From Neobacillus niacini (GTDB lineage Bacteria; Bacillota; Bacilli; Bacillales; Cytobacillaceae): 64,000 bases of DNA. The translations under genes and the position numbers were made by a program. Shown in pieces: positions 53,325 through 61,810 of this stretch. Under the pieces are notes generated by a model, which was given only the letters and a program-made list of their open reading frames with translations, was not told where the DNA came from and searched no databases. The stretch is from contig NZ_BAWM01000098.1 of assembly GCF_000759675.1 (NCBI RefSeq), positions 1-64,000 on the forward strand, written 5' to 3'. Within the stretch, counting starts at the first letter, position 1. Each line of letters begins with the position of its first letter.

Positions 53325-55112
53325 TTATAGACCTGAGAATTCTTCAACCAGCTCTCCAAACTTTTTCATGGCATTTTCTATTGGCTCATGTGTGGTTAAA
53401 TCGACTCCCGTCTTCTTTAGCAGCTCCAGAGGATAATCACAACTTCCACTCTTTAAGAAGTTTAGGTATGATTGTAACGTTTCTTTATCCCCTTCAAGAA
53501 TTTTTGTTGCCAAATGAATCGCTGAAGCAAAACCAGTTGCATACTTGTAGACGTAAAAGGGGCGATAGAAATGAGGAATTCTCGACCAGCCAAATTTCAC
53601 TTCATCGTCAAACACCACTGCAACCCCGTTGTATTCCCTGAACAATGCTTCATACGTCTGATTAAATACCTCCACATTTAATGGAGTGCCCTTCTCAGCC
53701 AGCTCATGTGTGATTTTCTCAAATTCAGCAAACATGACCTGGGTGAAGAACGTGCCCTTAAATTGATCAATGAAATGGTTTAATAAATGCTTCCTAACCT
53801 CAAGATTCTTCTCGGTATTTAACAAGTAATTAATCAATAATATTTCGTTGACGGTGGAAGCCACTTCTGCGACAAAAATACTATAACGAGCTGTAATTTG
53901 AGGCTGATGCTGCGAGCTTAATTTACTATGGACACCATGACCACACTCATGGGCTAGGGTAAATAAACTGTCTAAATCATCTTGATGATTTAATAATATA
54001 AATGGATGAACACCGTATATCCCCAAATTATAAGCGCCTGATCGCTTGCCAGGGGTCTCACGGACATCAATATACCTGGCATCCTTGAACTCTTTTAGAA
54101 TGGATACATACTCTTCCCCAAGAGGAGCCAAGGCTTTCATCATTGTTTCATAGGCTTCCTCATAGGGTATTACCTGTTTCACGCCCTGTACTAATGGAAC
54201 GGACATATCATATTGCCGAAGTTCATCTAACTGAAGTTTTTCCTTGCGGATTTCAGAATACTTGTGTAGGGGTGAGATATTTCCTTTCGTCGCCCTAATT
54301 AGGTTCTCATAAACTTCCTTTGGCACCATATCGCCGAATAATGCTTTTTCTAATGCAGATGGATATTTCCTAATTTTTGCTAAGGTGACGTTATTTTTGA
54401 CAGCTGCAGACAGTGTGCTCGCAATGGAATTCTTTAATTCAACATATGGCTTATAATACGCTTTATAAGCTTCCCTTCGTTTATCGCGGTCTTCATCCTC
54501 GATTAATTTTGAGTACAGCCCTCTTGTCAGCTGAACCTTTTCACCGTTGTTAATCGTAACATCTCCAAACTTAATATCTGCATTATTTATCATGCCAAAG
54601 GTGGTACTTGGAGCAGACAATGCTTCGCCTAATTGTGATAAAACTTCTTCCTGGTCTTTACTAAGGACATGGGACTTGTATCGAAAGGATTCATATAAAT
54701 CCTCCTCAAAGTACTTAAGACCCTCCTCCTCCGCAATATAACTGCTTAAGGTATCTTTATCTAAACCTAATAGGAACGGCATAAAAAAGGATGTTGAGGA
54801 ACTAACCTTCACACTAAGACCTTTTGCACGATCTAATACAGATTGTGAATTTGGGTCCCGTGTATCCTCATCTACCCTCAGCATTGCATAGGCATAGACA
54901 TGATTGAATGTATAGGATAATTCCTCTCTTTGTTTCAAGTATTGATAAAGACTCTTACCATCCTGAATGGCTCCATCAAATTGCTTTAGTTTCTCGGCCA
55001 TTTTTTTAACAAGCTGAAGATCGTTTTCCCATTTGGTTATATCGGAATAAATATCTTCAAGGTTCCATTTTTCATTTACTGGTACTTCATTTCTGGAAGT
55101 ATAAGTCGACAT
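53325..55112 (-). CDS. pepF: Oligoendopeptidase F
   Basis: About 595 residues from ATG 55112 (MSTYTSRNEVP), six bases after AAGGAGG. An M3-family zinc metallopeptidase: HECGH in FTLAHECGHGVHSKL gives the two zinc histidines and the catalytic Glu. The C-terminal SRIPHFYRPFYVYKYATGF is typical. It degrades 7- to 17-residue peptides in the cytoplasm. Confidence 0.95.
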   Translation of the reverse strand: MSTYTSRNEVPVNEKWNLEDIYSDITKWENDLQLVKKMAEKLKQFDGAIQDGKSLYQYLKQREELSYTFNHVYAYAMLRVDEDTRDPNSQSVLDRAKGLSVKVSSSTSFFMPFLLGLDKDTLSSYIAEEEGLKYFEEDLYESFRYKSHVLSKDQEEVLSQLGEALSAPSTTFGMINNADIKFGDVTINNGEKVQLTRGLYSKLIEDEDRDKRREAYKAYYKPYVELKNSIASTLSAAVKNNVTLAKIRKYPSALEKALFGDMVPKEVYENLIRATKGNISPLHKYSEIRKEKLQLDELRQYDMSVPLVQGVKQVIPYEEAYETMMKALAPLGEEYVSILKEFKDARYIDVRETPGKRSGAYNLGIYGVHPFILLNHQDDLDSLFTLAHECGHGVHSKLSSQHQPQITARYSIFVAEVASTVNEILLINYLLNTEKNLEVRKHLLNHFIDQFKGTFFTQVMFAEFEKITHELAEKGTPLNVEVFNQTYEALFREYNGVAVVFDDEVKFGWSRIPHFYRPFYVYKYATGFASAIHLATKILEGDKETLQSYLNFLKSGSCDYPLELLKKTGVDLTTHEPIENAMKKFGELVEEFSGL

Positions 55113-55277
55113 ATGTGCCCTCCTTATTAGCATAACTAGATATTAGTAAATATTCGGTTGATTTATTTTCTAGACCCATCGCTCTCTTTTTCATCTATTT
55201 TCCAATAATACTGTAATAAGTGCAAATAAAAAAAAACACCCGAGTTAGGTGCATATTAGATTTTCTTTATTTATTTC

Positions 55278-55592
55278 TTAATTTTTTACAGTAAGATAAC
55301 TATTAAATCGATTATTGGATTGACAATGTGGGCACCTAACCGTAATTTCAACATCAACAATGTGAAAAGCTCCATTATTGACATTACTCTTTTTTAGGAC
55401 AACAACTTGATCGGTTAGTACTTTACCTTTATAGATTGATGACAAATTCTCTACATCCTTTTCTCCACTAACGATCGCAGCATATTCAAATTCCTTACTA
55501 CAGAAAATGCAAGACTTTTCATCTGTAACAACATGATTTGTAGCAGCCATTTGTAATTTCATTTGTCTCATCTCCCGTTTGTCGTCCTTCAT
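55278..55592 (-). CDS. Hypothetical protein with two CxxC pairs
   Basis: Up to 104 residues. CIFC and CPHC pairs, about 60 residues apart, could bind one zinc ion. The middle carries strands VLTDQVVVLKKS and FHIVDVEITVRC. The ribosome site GGGAG fits ATG 55562 better than ATG 55592. No family recognised. Confidence 0.55.
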   Translation of the reverse strand: MKDDKREMRQMKLQMAATNHVVTDEKSCIFCSKEFEYAAIVSGEKDVENLSSIYKGKVLTDQVVVLKKSNVNNGAFHIVDVEITVRCPHCQSNNRFNSYLTVKN

Positions 55593-55687
55593 TGATTCGA
55601 CATTCCCAAGAGAGTTTCCTTCTAAATTTTTGATGTAATCAAAAAATTCATATTTTAGACAACTTTTATATAAATAATAAAAAAAGG

Positions 55688-55710
55688 CTGTTTAGGATGT
55701 TCCTAAACAG
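55688..55710 (-). terminator. Terminator of the LTA synthase gene
   Basis: Perfect CTGTTTAGGA / TCCTAAACAG stem with a three-base loop, T7 on the minus strand. Confidence 0.9.
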
Positions 55711-55723
55711 CTGGGTTTAAATC

Positions 55724-57670
55724 TTATTTTTCACCATCTTGAGTTGGATTGTAGTTGTATTGTGTTCGGTCAATAGGAGTAAAGTTTCCAGGCGTATAAA
55801 AACGCAATAAGTCCCCGTTTACAACTTTATCAGAAAGAGCTAATTTATTGACTACGATGTTCTGGAGGTTTGTTGCCTCTTCCATCCTATTTTCATCAAT
55901 TTCCAATCCTGTAGTGGAGTCATAGAATTTACCATTTACAGATGAAATAGTTGGACTCATAAAGCCGCCATCACGGAAAGGAACAAGATCATCATGCTGT
56001 TCAGATAAAAGGTCTGTACCAAATTGTACGTACTCTTTTGTATCTGTCCCTAACAAGTGAAGAAGTGTTGGAAGGATATCAATTTGACCACCGTATTCGT
56101 GGTTAACTCCACCTTCCATTCCAGGTACACGGATAAAGAATGGTACACGTTGTAAACCTGCACTATCGAAATCTGTAATTTCTTTGCCTAGAACTTTTTC
56201 CATTGCTTTATTATGATTTTCTGATATTCCATAATGGTCACCATACATCACAATAATTGAATTATCATATAACCCTGATTCTTTTAGATAATCAAAGAAT
56301 GACTTCAACGCTTCATCCGCATAACGCGCAGTTTGGAAGTACGTATCAACAGATTTATCACCCGTTGTGTGTGGAGCAATCGTCGCTTCTTCTTCAGCAA
56401 GCGGGTACGGATAATGATGTGTTACAGTCATAAACTTTGTATAAAATGGCTGCGGTAATGATTCCAACATTGGGATCGATTCCTCAAAGAATGGCTTATC
56501 CATAAGCCCATACTCGGCTAGATCTTCTGGATTCATATTATAATATTTTTCGTCAAAAAAGTGGTTGTATCCAAATGATTTATAAATTTCATCACGATTC
56601 CAAAAACTTCCTGAATTCCCGTGGAACACTGCAGACGTATAACCTTGCTGGCCTAAAATTGCTGGTGCAGCTTGGTACGTATTTAACCCTTTTGTTGTAA
56701 AGGCAGAACCCTGTGGAAGTCCATATAATGAATTTTCCAGGATAAATTCAGCATCTGACGTTTTACCTTGTGCTGTTTGATGGAAGAAATTATCGAAATA
56801 AAGTGTGTTTTGATCCTTTGTTAAGGAATTTAGAAACGGTGTTACTTCTTCCCCATTCAACTTGTAATCAATAAGGAAGTTCTGCATCGATTCAAGATGT
56901 AAATAAATCACGTTCATGCCTTTTCCAGCACCAAAGTATGCAGGATTTGGTTCAGCATAGTTAGATTTAGTGTAGTTGATTACTTCCGTCATATCATCGC
57001 TGTCCGCCATAACCCTTTGCGCGGAAGCTTTTGTACTTTTTACTGCATCGTAAATCGTGTAGTTGTACATACCTAAATATTTCACAATATAGTTACGGTC
57101 AAAGCCTCTAGTTAATAATTGAGGACGATCGGTTTCCGCTAGTCCTAAATTCCCAAATGAAATTGCTAATGATAATGAGAATAAAGCTGCTACTTTCCTG
57201 CGGTTCATATCTTTGAACTCAATTTTCACAAAACGAGAAGCAAGTAATGTAATCAACAGAATGATATCAATAAAGAACAAGAAATCAAGTGGTTTCAATA
57301 GTGATATTACACTGCTGCTTACATCACCAAAGTTTTGTGTCTGAGTTAAAGTTGGTAAAGTTATAAAGTCATTAAAGAACCTGTAATAAACGACATTTGC
57401 AAATAAAAGAAATGATAAAAAGAAATCAATCACGAGCAGCGCAATGTATTTTTTACGTCCTTTAAATAGAGAAGCAAGTCCTAAAAATAATAAAGATGAT
57501 CCTAACGGATTAATAAATAATAGGAATTTTTGTAATGTATTTTCAATTCCTAAATCAAATTGTGTTAGTTGAGCTATAAATGTTTTCATCCAAAGGAGTA
57601 ATACAGCCAAAAAGAAAAAGCCAATATATTTATTTAAAATACCCTGACCCTTTTGAGTTAAGTTATTCAT
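55724..57670 (-). CDS. ltaS: Lipoteichoic acid synthase (LtaS type)
   Basis: A 648-residue protein from ATG 57670 with AGGTAGGTG ahead. Five N-terminal helices are followed by an extracellular sulfatase-like domain. The catalytic threonine lies in GKTSDAEF (near residue 303; T300 in S. aureus LtaS). Metal residues appear in FHGNSGSFWNRD and MYGDHYG. It adds glycerol phosphate from phosphatidylglycerol to LTA. Bacilli often have several paralogues; which one this is cannot be said. Confidence 0.9.
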   Translation of the reverse strand: MNNLTQKGQGILNKYIGFFFLAVLLLWMKTFIAQLTQFDLGIENTLQKFLLFINPLGSSLLFLGLASLFKGRKKYIALLVIDFFLSFLLFANVVYYRFFNDFITLPTLTQTQNFGDVSSSVISLLKPLDFLFFIDIILLITLLASRFVKIEFKDMNRRKVAALFSLSLAISFGNLGLAETDRPQLLTRGFDRNYIVKYLGMYNYTIYDAVKSTKASAQRVMADSDDMTEVINYTKSNYAEPNPAYFGAGKGMNVIYLHLESMQNFLIDYKLNGEEVTPFLNSLTKDQNTLYFDNFFHQTAQGKTSDAEFILENSLYGLPQGSAFTTKGLNTYQAAPAILGQQGYTSAVFHGNSGSFWNRDEIYKSFGYNHFFDEKYYNMNPEDLAEYGLMDKPFFEESIPMLESLPQPFYTKFMTVTHHYPYPLAEEEATIAPHTTGDKSVDTYFQTARYADEALKSFFDYLKESGLYDNSIIVMYGDHYGISENHNKAMEKVLGKEITDFDSAGLQRVPFFIRVPGMEGGVNHEYGGQIDILPTLLHLLGTDTKEYVQFGTDLLSEQHDDLVPFRDGGFMSPTISSVNGKFYDSTTGLEIDENRMEEATNLQNIVVNKLALSDKVVNGDLLRFYTPGNFTPIDRTQYNYNPTQDGEK

Positions 57671-57885
57671 TTTTTGCACCTACCTTTAAGCAGTAATTAT
57701 TATTTAATTTGAGTTTATTCATATGAGTTATAGAATCCATTAATCTATGAATTTGATAATAACAGTTAAATATGAACAATTTATGAATAAGAAAAGAAAA
57801 AAATAATGTAACACAAGAATAGTATTATACGGATTATTTTCAAAAAGTCAAGAAGGCATATATACATCTAAAAAAACTGTAAAAA

Positions 57886-57924
57886 AGAAGTGCTAATCTT
57901 TAATAATTCGTGATTAGCACTTCT
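57886..57924 (-). terminator. Strong hairpin in the 370-bp gap before ltaS
   Basis: Perfect 13-bp arms AGAAGTGCTAATC / GATTAGCACTTCT with T6 on the minus strand. It ends the Eis-like gene transcript. A weaker hairpin (AGGAT/ATCCT, about 57998-58030) lies closer to that gene. The part 57671-57885 is the A+T-rich upstream region of ltaS with no gene visible. Confidence 0.8.
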
Positions 57925-58049
57925 CGCTCTAATGTTCCTGTCTGCTTTTTCTTTTGATGATTTGAATTACTATAATTCATGTATGTGATAGTTCCACGAA
58001 AAGAGGATAAGAACAACTATGTCTCATCCTTTTTTTATTAATTTGATGT

Positions 58050-59261
58050 TCAAAAATAATCAGAAAAGTAGGGTGTCTGCCTCTTAATAATTTTCTCTAA
58101 TATCCCCACAGCCTGTTCTTCACCCTTCAGACGGGAAATAGCAGCCAAGTATGATGGCCTTTTGTAACTGAGTAACATCGTGGTGAGTGTTTGTATATCT
58201 AGCGAAGCTGTTGGATCATTCCCACTTTGAATTAATTGTCCCTGACCCTCAGGAGAAACATACAGCGTGAATATCCCTTTGTTCCACTCCAACATCGGAT
58301 CTTCAAGCTTAAAGGTTAACTTACTATCTGTTCCGGTAGCTTTAAAAGGATATTGAGTAATAAACTGTTTGGCATCTACGATTCGTGCCATAAAATAAGG
58401 AGAAATGGTTTCTTTAATATCACCGTCTTCAAGCCAAAAGGCTAATGGTTCATTCATAAAGATGTTCCCTACAACCTTTGACACCATAGAAAAATGGGCA
58501 CCAATGAAATTCCAGAGTCCAATCCGTGCCTCTTGATTCATATAAATCATTTCTTTTATATGTAGTACATCCTCAGAGATCCAGTACAATAGATACCCTT
58601 GAGGCTGGTGTTTTGAATCAAAATAGACGGCTGCAATTAATTCCTCTACATCCCATCTCCAATATTCATCCCATGCTAAATCATTACGAATCATGGCGAC
58701 ATGCATTTTACTAGAAAAGAGTTTGTAAACTGTTCTTATATCAGGGTGCTCAATATTCAACCTTTCCACATATCCTGGAACTTCCTTTCTCTTTGGTAAT
58801 TGAACGTCTCTCACTTCAAACGTCATCTTATCTGAAATAATCTCCCATCCCCTTCGGCGGTAATAGGGAATCGAATAGGGAAATAAATAGGATATAGATT
58901 GTTTTCTTTCCTTCATATCTGTAAGTCCTTGTCGCATCAACTTATACATAAGACCCATATTTGCATATTCTGGATAGGTACCAACTCCCGTTAAACCGCC
59001 CATCTCAAATGTTCGTCCAAAAATATTTACTTGAAAAGGGTAAATGGCCAGCTGTGATACAAGTTTTTCACCATCAAACCAACCTAACACATCTGCCTGA
59101 TCTAAAACGGGCTTTTTGGCTAAAGCAATTTCACGTTCTTCCCATCCCACCATTTGTAAATCTTTTTTTGTTACTTGAAACACATACCGCAATAACTCGT
59201 TAAATTGTTGGAAATGCTTCGTTTCCACTTTCCCCATATTGAGCCTGTCTAGTCGACTCAT
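58050..59261 (-). CDS. Eis-like GNAT acetyltransferase
   Basis: About 403 residues from ATG 59261 (MSRLDRLN), seven bases after GGAGGT. The architecture follows the Eis family: two GNAT-type halves (MGGLTGVGTYPEYANMGLMYKLM with the acetyl-CoA loop) and a C-terminal SCP2-like domain (FKLEDPMLEWNKGIFTLYV). Eis proteins acetylate amines on many substrates, including aminoglycosides in some species. Substrate unknown here. Confidence 0.82.
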   Translation of the reverse strand: MSRLDRLNMGKVETKHFQQFNELLRYVFQVTKKDLQMVGWEEREIALAKKPVLDQADVLGWFDGEKLVSQLAIYPFQVNIFGRTFEMGGLTGVGTYPEYANMGLMYKLMRQGLTDMKERKQSISYLFPYSIPYYRRRGWEIISDKMTFEVRDVQLPKRKEVPGYVERLNIEHPDIRTVYKLFSSKMHVAMIRNDLAWDEYWRWDVEELIAAVYFDSKHQPQGYLLYWISEDVLHIKEMIYMNQEARIGLWNFIGAHFSMVSKVVGNIFMNEPLAFWLEDGDIKETISPYFMARIVDAKQFITQYPFKATGTDSKLTFKLEDPMLEWNKGIFTLYVSPEGQGQLIQSGNDPTASLDIQTLTTMLLSYKRPSYLAAISRLKGEEQAVGILEKIIKRQTPYFSDYF

Positions 59262-59440
59262 ACCTAATACCTCCAAAAAATTCAAGTAGCACTCTTGACG
59301 TATTTGATTAAGTATTATTGTTTACTTTAAGAAGGATAAGCATTCTTGACCCCATATTTTTAAGCGATAATAAAGTTTTCTCTAAGTAAAAAAAGACCTC
59401 CAAATAAGGAATTCACCTGTTGTCAGGCCGAAAAACCGAC

Positions 59441-59469
59441 TTGACACATCGGAATTATTGGTATATTGT
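59441..59469 (+). promoter_or_regulatory. Promoter for the carboxylesterase gene
   Basis: TTGACA (59441-59446), 17-bp spacer, TATTGT (59464-59469). Transcription would start near 59476. Confidence 0.55.
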
Positions 59470-59515
59470 AATCCTAATGATACTTTATATATGATGAGCC
59501 CATTTGACAGCAAAC

Positions 59516-59549
59516 AGCACCTACCTCTTTTATGAGAAGGTGCTTTTTT
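59516..59549 (+). terminator. Terminator in the carboxylesterase leader
   Basis: AGCACCT...AGGTGCT hairpin with T6, 40 bp before the gene and about 40 nt after the presumed start of transcription. It suggests attenuation or a short RNA. Confidence 0.7.
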
Positions 59550-59588
59550 AATACTTAATAAATAGACGAATAAGGAAGGAGAGTTTAC

Positions 59589-60377
59589 ATGATTGAACAA
59601 TACCCAGTATTACCAGGCGCTGAATCTTTTTTCTACAAAGGGAATCAAATAGGAATATTAATTTCCCATGGATTTGTTGGAACACCACAGAGTGTAAGGT
59701 ATCTAGGAGAATACCTAGCAACTAAAGGGTTCTCCGTCTACGGAGTTAGATTAAGTGGACATGGTACACATTATGAGGATATGGAAAGGTGCAGCTACCA
59801 GGATTGGATTCAAAGTTTAGAAGATGGTTATTCATTTTTACAAAAACATTGCCGCGATATCTTCGTGATCGGGCAATCCATGGGTGGTACATTAACTCTG
59901 AACCTTGCCAATAAATACAAAGATATCAAAGGGATTATGTTAATTAATGCTGCCATAAAATCAATTCCTAACATGGAAAAGTATAAAAATAAACAGAATC
60001 CTCCTTTTGTTAATGAAGGAGAGCCAGACATAAAGGATAAAAATGTTCATGAAATTACCTATACAAAGGCACCGGTACGTTCCATTAATCAGTTATTTGC
60101 TTTAATGGCAGAAACGAGGGATAAGCTTCCAGCGGTTTCTTGCCCGGTTTTGGCATTTCGTTCAAAAGAAGACCATGTTGTTCCACCTGAAAACACTAAT
60201 TATATATTGTCTAACATTCAATCAGAAATAATAGAAGTGGTTCCGTTATATAATTCTTATCATGTCGCTTCCATGGACTATGAAAAAGAGTTCATAGCTG
60301 AACAATGCAGCTTTTTTATTAATAAACTTTCGAGCAATGCTTTTAAAACCTCTAGAATAAAAGAACCTCGCCATTAA
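59589..60377 (+). CDS. Alpha/beta-hydrolase carboxylesterase (Est30-like)
   Basis: A 262-residue serine hydrolase. Nucleophile in GQSMGG (Ser at about 96), acid in SKEDHVVPPENT and histidine in SYHVASMD. The oxyanion segment ISHGFVGTPQSVRYLGEYLA matches bacillar carboxylesterases. AAGGAAGGAG site before ATG. Cytoplasmic; natural substrate unknown. Confidence 0.88.
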   Translation: MIEQYPVLPGAESFFYKGNQIGILISHGFVGTPQSVRYLGEYLATKGFSVYGVRLSGHGTHYEDMERCSYQDWIQSLEDGYSFLQKHCRDIFVIGQSMGGTLTLNLANKYKDIKGIMLINAAIKSIPNMEKYKNKQNPPFVNEGEPDIKDKNVHEITYTKAPVRSINQLFALMAETRDKLPAVSCPVLAFRSKEDHVVPPENTNYILSNIQSEIIEVVPLYNSYHVASMDYEKEFIAEQCSFFINKLSSNAFKTSRIKEPRH

Positions 60378-60397
60378 AAAAGCGAGGTTTATTTTAT
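60365..60397 (+). terminator. Terminator of the carboxylesterase gene
   Basis: AACCTCGC / GCGAGGTT stem followed by TATTTTATTT. Confidence 0.85.
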
Positions 60398-60534
60398 TTA
60401 GCCTTCAATTCCTTAAGAAAAAGAGGAGAATTATGCGAAGCAAGTTTCTCAAAATAAACGATATCACAAAAGTTTTCAATAAATTCCAATACTTTTTTAT
60501 CTACTTTTTTATAAACGATTACTTTTGGCTTCAT
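60394..60534 (-). pseudogene. N-terminal remnant of a D-2-hydroxyacid dehydrogenase
   Basis: From ATG 60534 (GAGGA seven bases ahead) the frame reads MKPKVIVYKKVDKKVLEFI and ends after 46 codons at LKELKAK. This is the opening of D-isomer-specific 2-hydroxyacid dehydrogenases (glyoxylate/hydroxypyruvate reductase type), which normally run to over 310 residues. The rest has been deleted up to the neighbouring terminator. Confidence 0.75.
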
Positions 60535-60630
60535 AGACATTTCCTCATTTCGTAAATCACTATCATTTAAGTATATATTACTACATCCAATAGTCATACT
60601 TTAAATAGGAATTCAAATCAGACAGAAAAT

Positions 60631-60674
60631 TTGAATGTTACATAATACCATGATATAATAGTATTATGTAACAT
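60631..60674 (+). promoter_or_regulatory. Promoter embedded in a 14-bp-arm palindrome
   Basis: TTGAAT (60631-60636), 17 bp, TATAAT (60654-60659). ATGTTACATAATAC (60635-60648) and its exact complement (60661-60674) flank the -10. An operator or a recombinase binding site. Confidence 0.75.
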
Positions 60675-60693
60675 GGATTAAGGAGCGTTTTTT

Positions 60694-61254
60694 ATGGAAT
60701 ATGTTGAAGCTCTAAGAGACATCAAGCAAATCAATGCGATCAAAAAATATTTAAAAAAGCATTCTGAGCGAGATTATGTTCTCTTCGTTTTTGGGATTAA
60801 CACGGGGTTAAAGATTAGCGAAATGCTGGATATCAGAGTTGGCGATATCTTAGAAAAAGAAGATTGTGTTAAGAACTTTTATTTGTACCCACATCATGAA
60901 ACCTTGAAGGAAGTTTACCTGAATCTTAAAGTTAAACAGGCACTCCTCCATTATGTCGAAAGTAGACAGTTAACTATTGAGGATTTTTTGTTCAAGTCCT
61001 CAAAGACAGAAAAACCAATTACACGCCAACAAGCATACCGGATCATTCATCAGGCAGCTGAAGCAATTGGTATTGAAGGTAAAATTGGAACCAATTCAAT
61101 GCGTAAGACTTTTGGATTTCACGCCTATAAACGTGGAATTGCCATCTCACTTCTACAAAAGCATTTCAATCATTCAACCCCTTCCGAAACGCTTAAGTAT
61201 CTAGGAATAGCCAAAGATGAAAAAATCCGAACAGAGATTGATGTCAATCTTTAG
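60694..61254 (+). CDS. Stand-alone tyrosine recombinase with altered catalytic residues
   Basis: A 186-residue protein with only the catalytic domain of the phage integrase family. The tyrosine is in TLKYLGI (Tyr169), with His160 (KHFNHSTPSET) and Arg137 (SMRKTFGFH). Two usual residues differ: the first arginine (TGLRISE in relatives) is Lys40 in TGLKISEM, and the His of HxxR is Asn134. Relatives of this short type are frequent in bacilli. The changes may reduce strand cleavage and leave a DNA-binding role. AAGGAGC site. Confidence 0.75.
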   Translation: MEYVEALRDIKQINAIKKYLKKHSERDYVLFVFGINTGLKISEMLDIRVGDILEKEDCVKNFYLYPHHETLKEVYLNLKVKQALLHYVESRQLTIEDFLFKSSKTEKPITRQQAYRIIHQAAEAIGIEGKIGTNSMRKTFGFHAYKRGIAISLLQKHFNHSTPSETLKYLGIAKDEKIRTEIDVNL

Positions 61255-61305
61255 TGACATACACTCTTTATCCATGTGCAAATTATTTAAGGAGGAATAG
61301 AAAAA

Positions 61306-61806
61306 ATGAATATTCGCGAAATCGAACTACCTGGTATCGGGAAGAAATTTGAAGCCATCACAAAAAATAAGGATAAGATTGTGATTATCATTCACGATGA
61401 TGGCAGAAGGGACATTTATTATTTTGATACGGAGGATTATGAAGAAGCAATTGCCAGTACTACCTTCGATGATCAGGAAGCAAGGCAGATTGCTGCCATT
61501 ATTGGTGGAATGACTTATGCACCTAAGGCATTAGAAACCATTGAAATGGCGTTTGATGATTTGGTCATTGAATGGTTTAATGTAGAACCTAATGCAGCTG
61601 CAGCAAATCAGACCATAGGGGATCTTAATATCCGTCAATCCTATGAAGTAAATATTATAGCGATAATCAAACGACAGAATCATAAAAAAATTCATACTCC
61701 TGGTCCTGAAACTCTATTAGAAGAAGGAGATACGGTAATTGTATCTGGGCAGCGCAATCAAGTAAAAAAGATTGTAAAAGAAGTTCTTTCAAGAAGGGAT
61801 GGGTGA
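61306..61806 (+). CDS. khtT: K+/H+ antiporter regulatory subunit KhtT-like
   Basis: A 166-residue protein. An N-terminal domain is followed by a TrkA-C (RCK_C) domain (about 85-160; IGDLNIRQSYEVNIIAI, TLLEEGDTVIVSGQR). KhtT controls KhtU in response to pH, c-di-AMP or nucleotides in B. subtilis. It overlaps khtU's reading frame slightly. No khtS-like gene is seen upstream. Confidence 0.88.
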   Translation: MNIREIELPGIGKKFEAITKNKDKIVIIIHDDGRRDIYYFDTEDYEEAIASTTFDDQEARQIAAIIGGMTYAPKALETIEMAFDDLVIEWFNVEPNAAAANQTIGDLNIRQSYEVNIIAIIKRQNHKKIHTPGPETLLEEGDTVIVSGQRNQVKKIVKEVLSRRDG

Positions 61807-61810
61807 TAGG

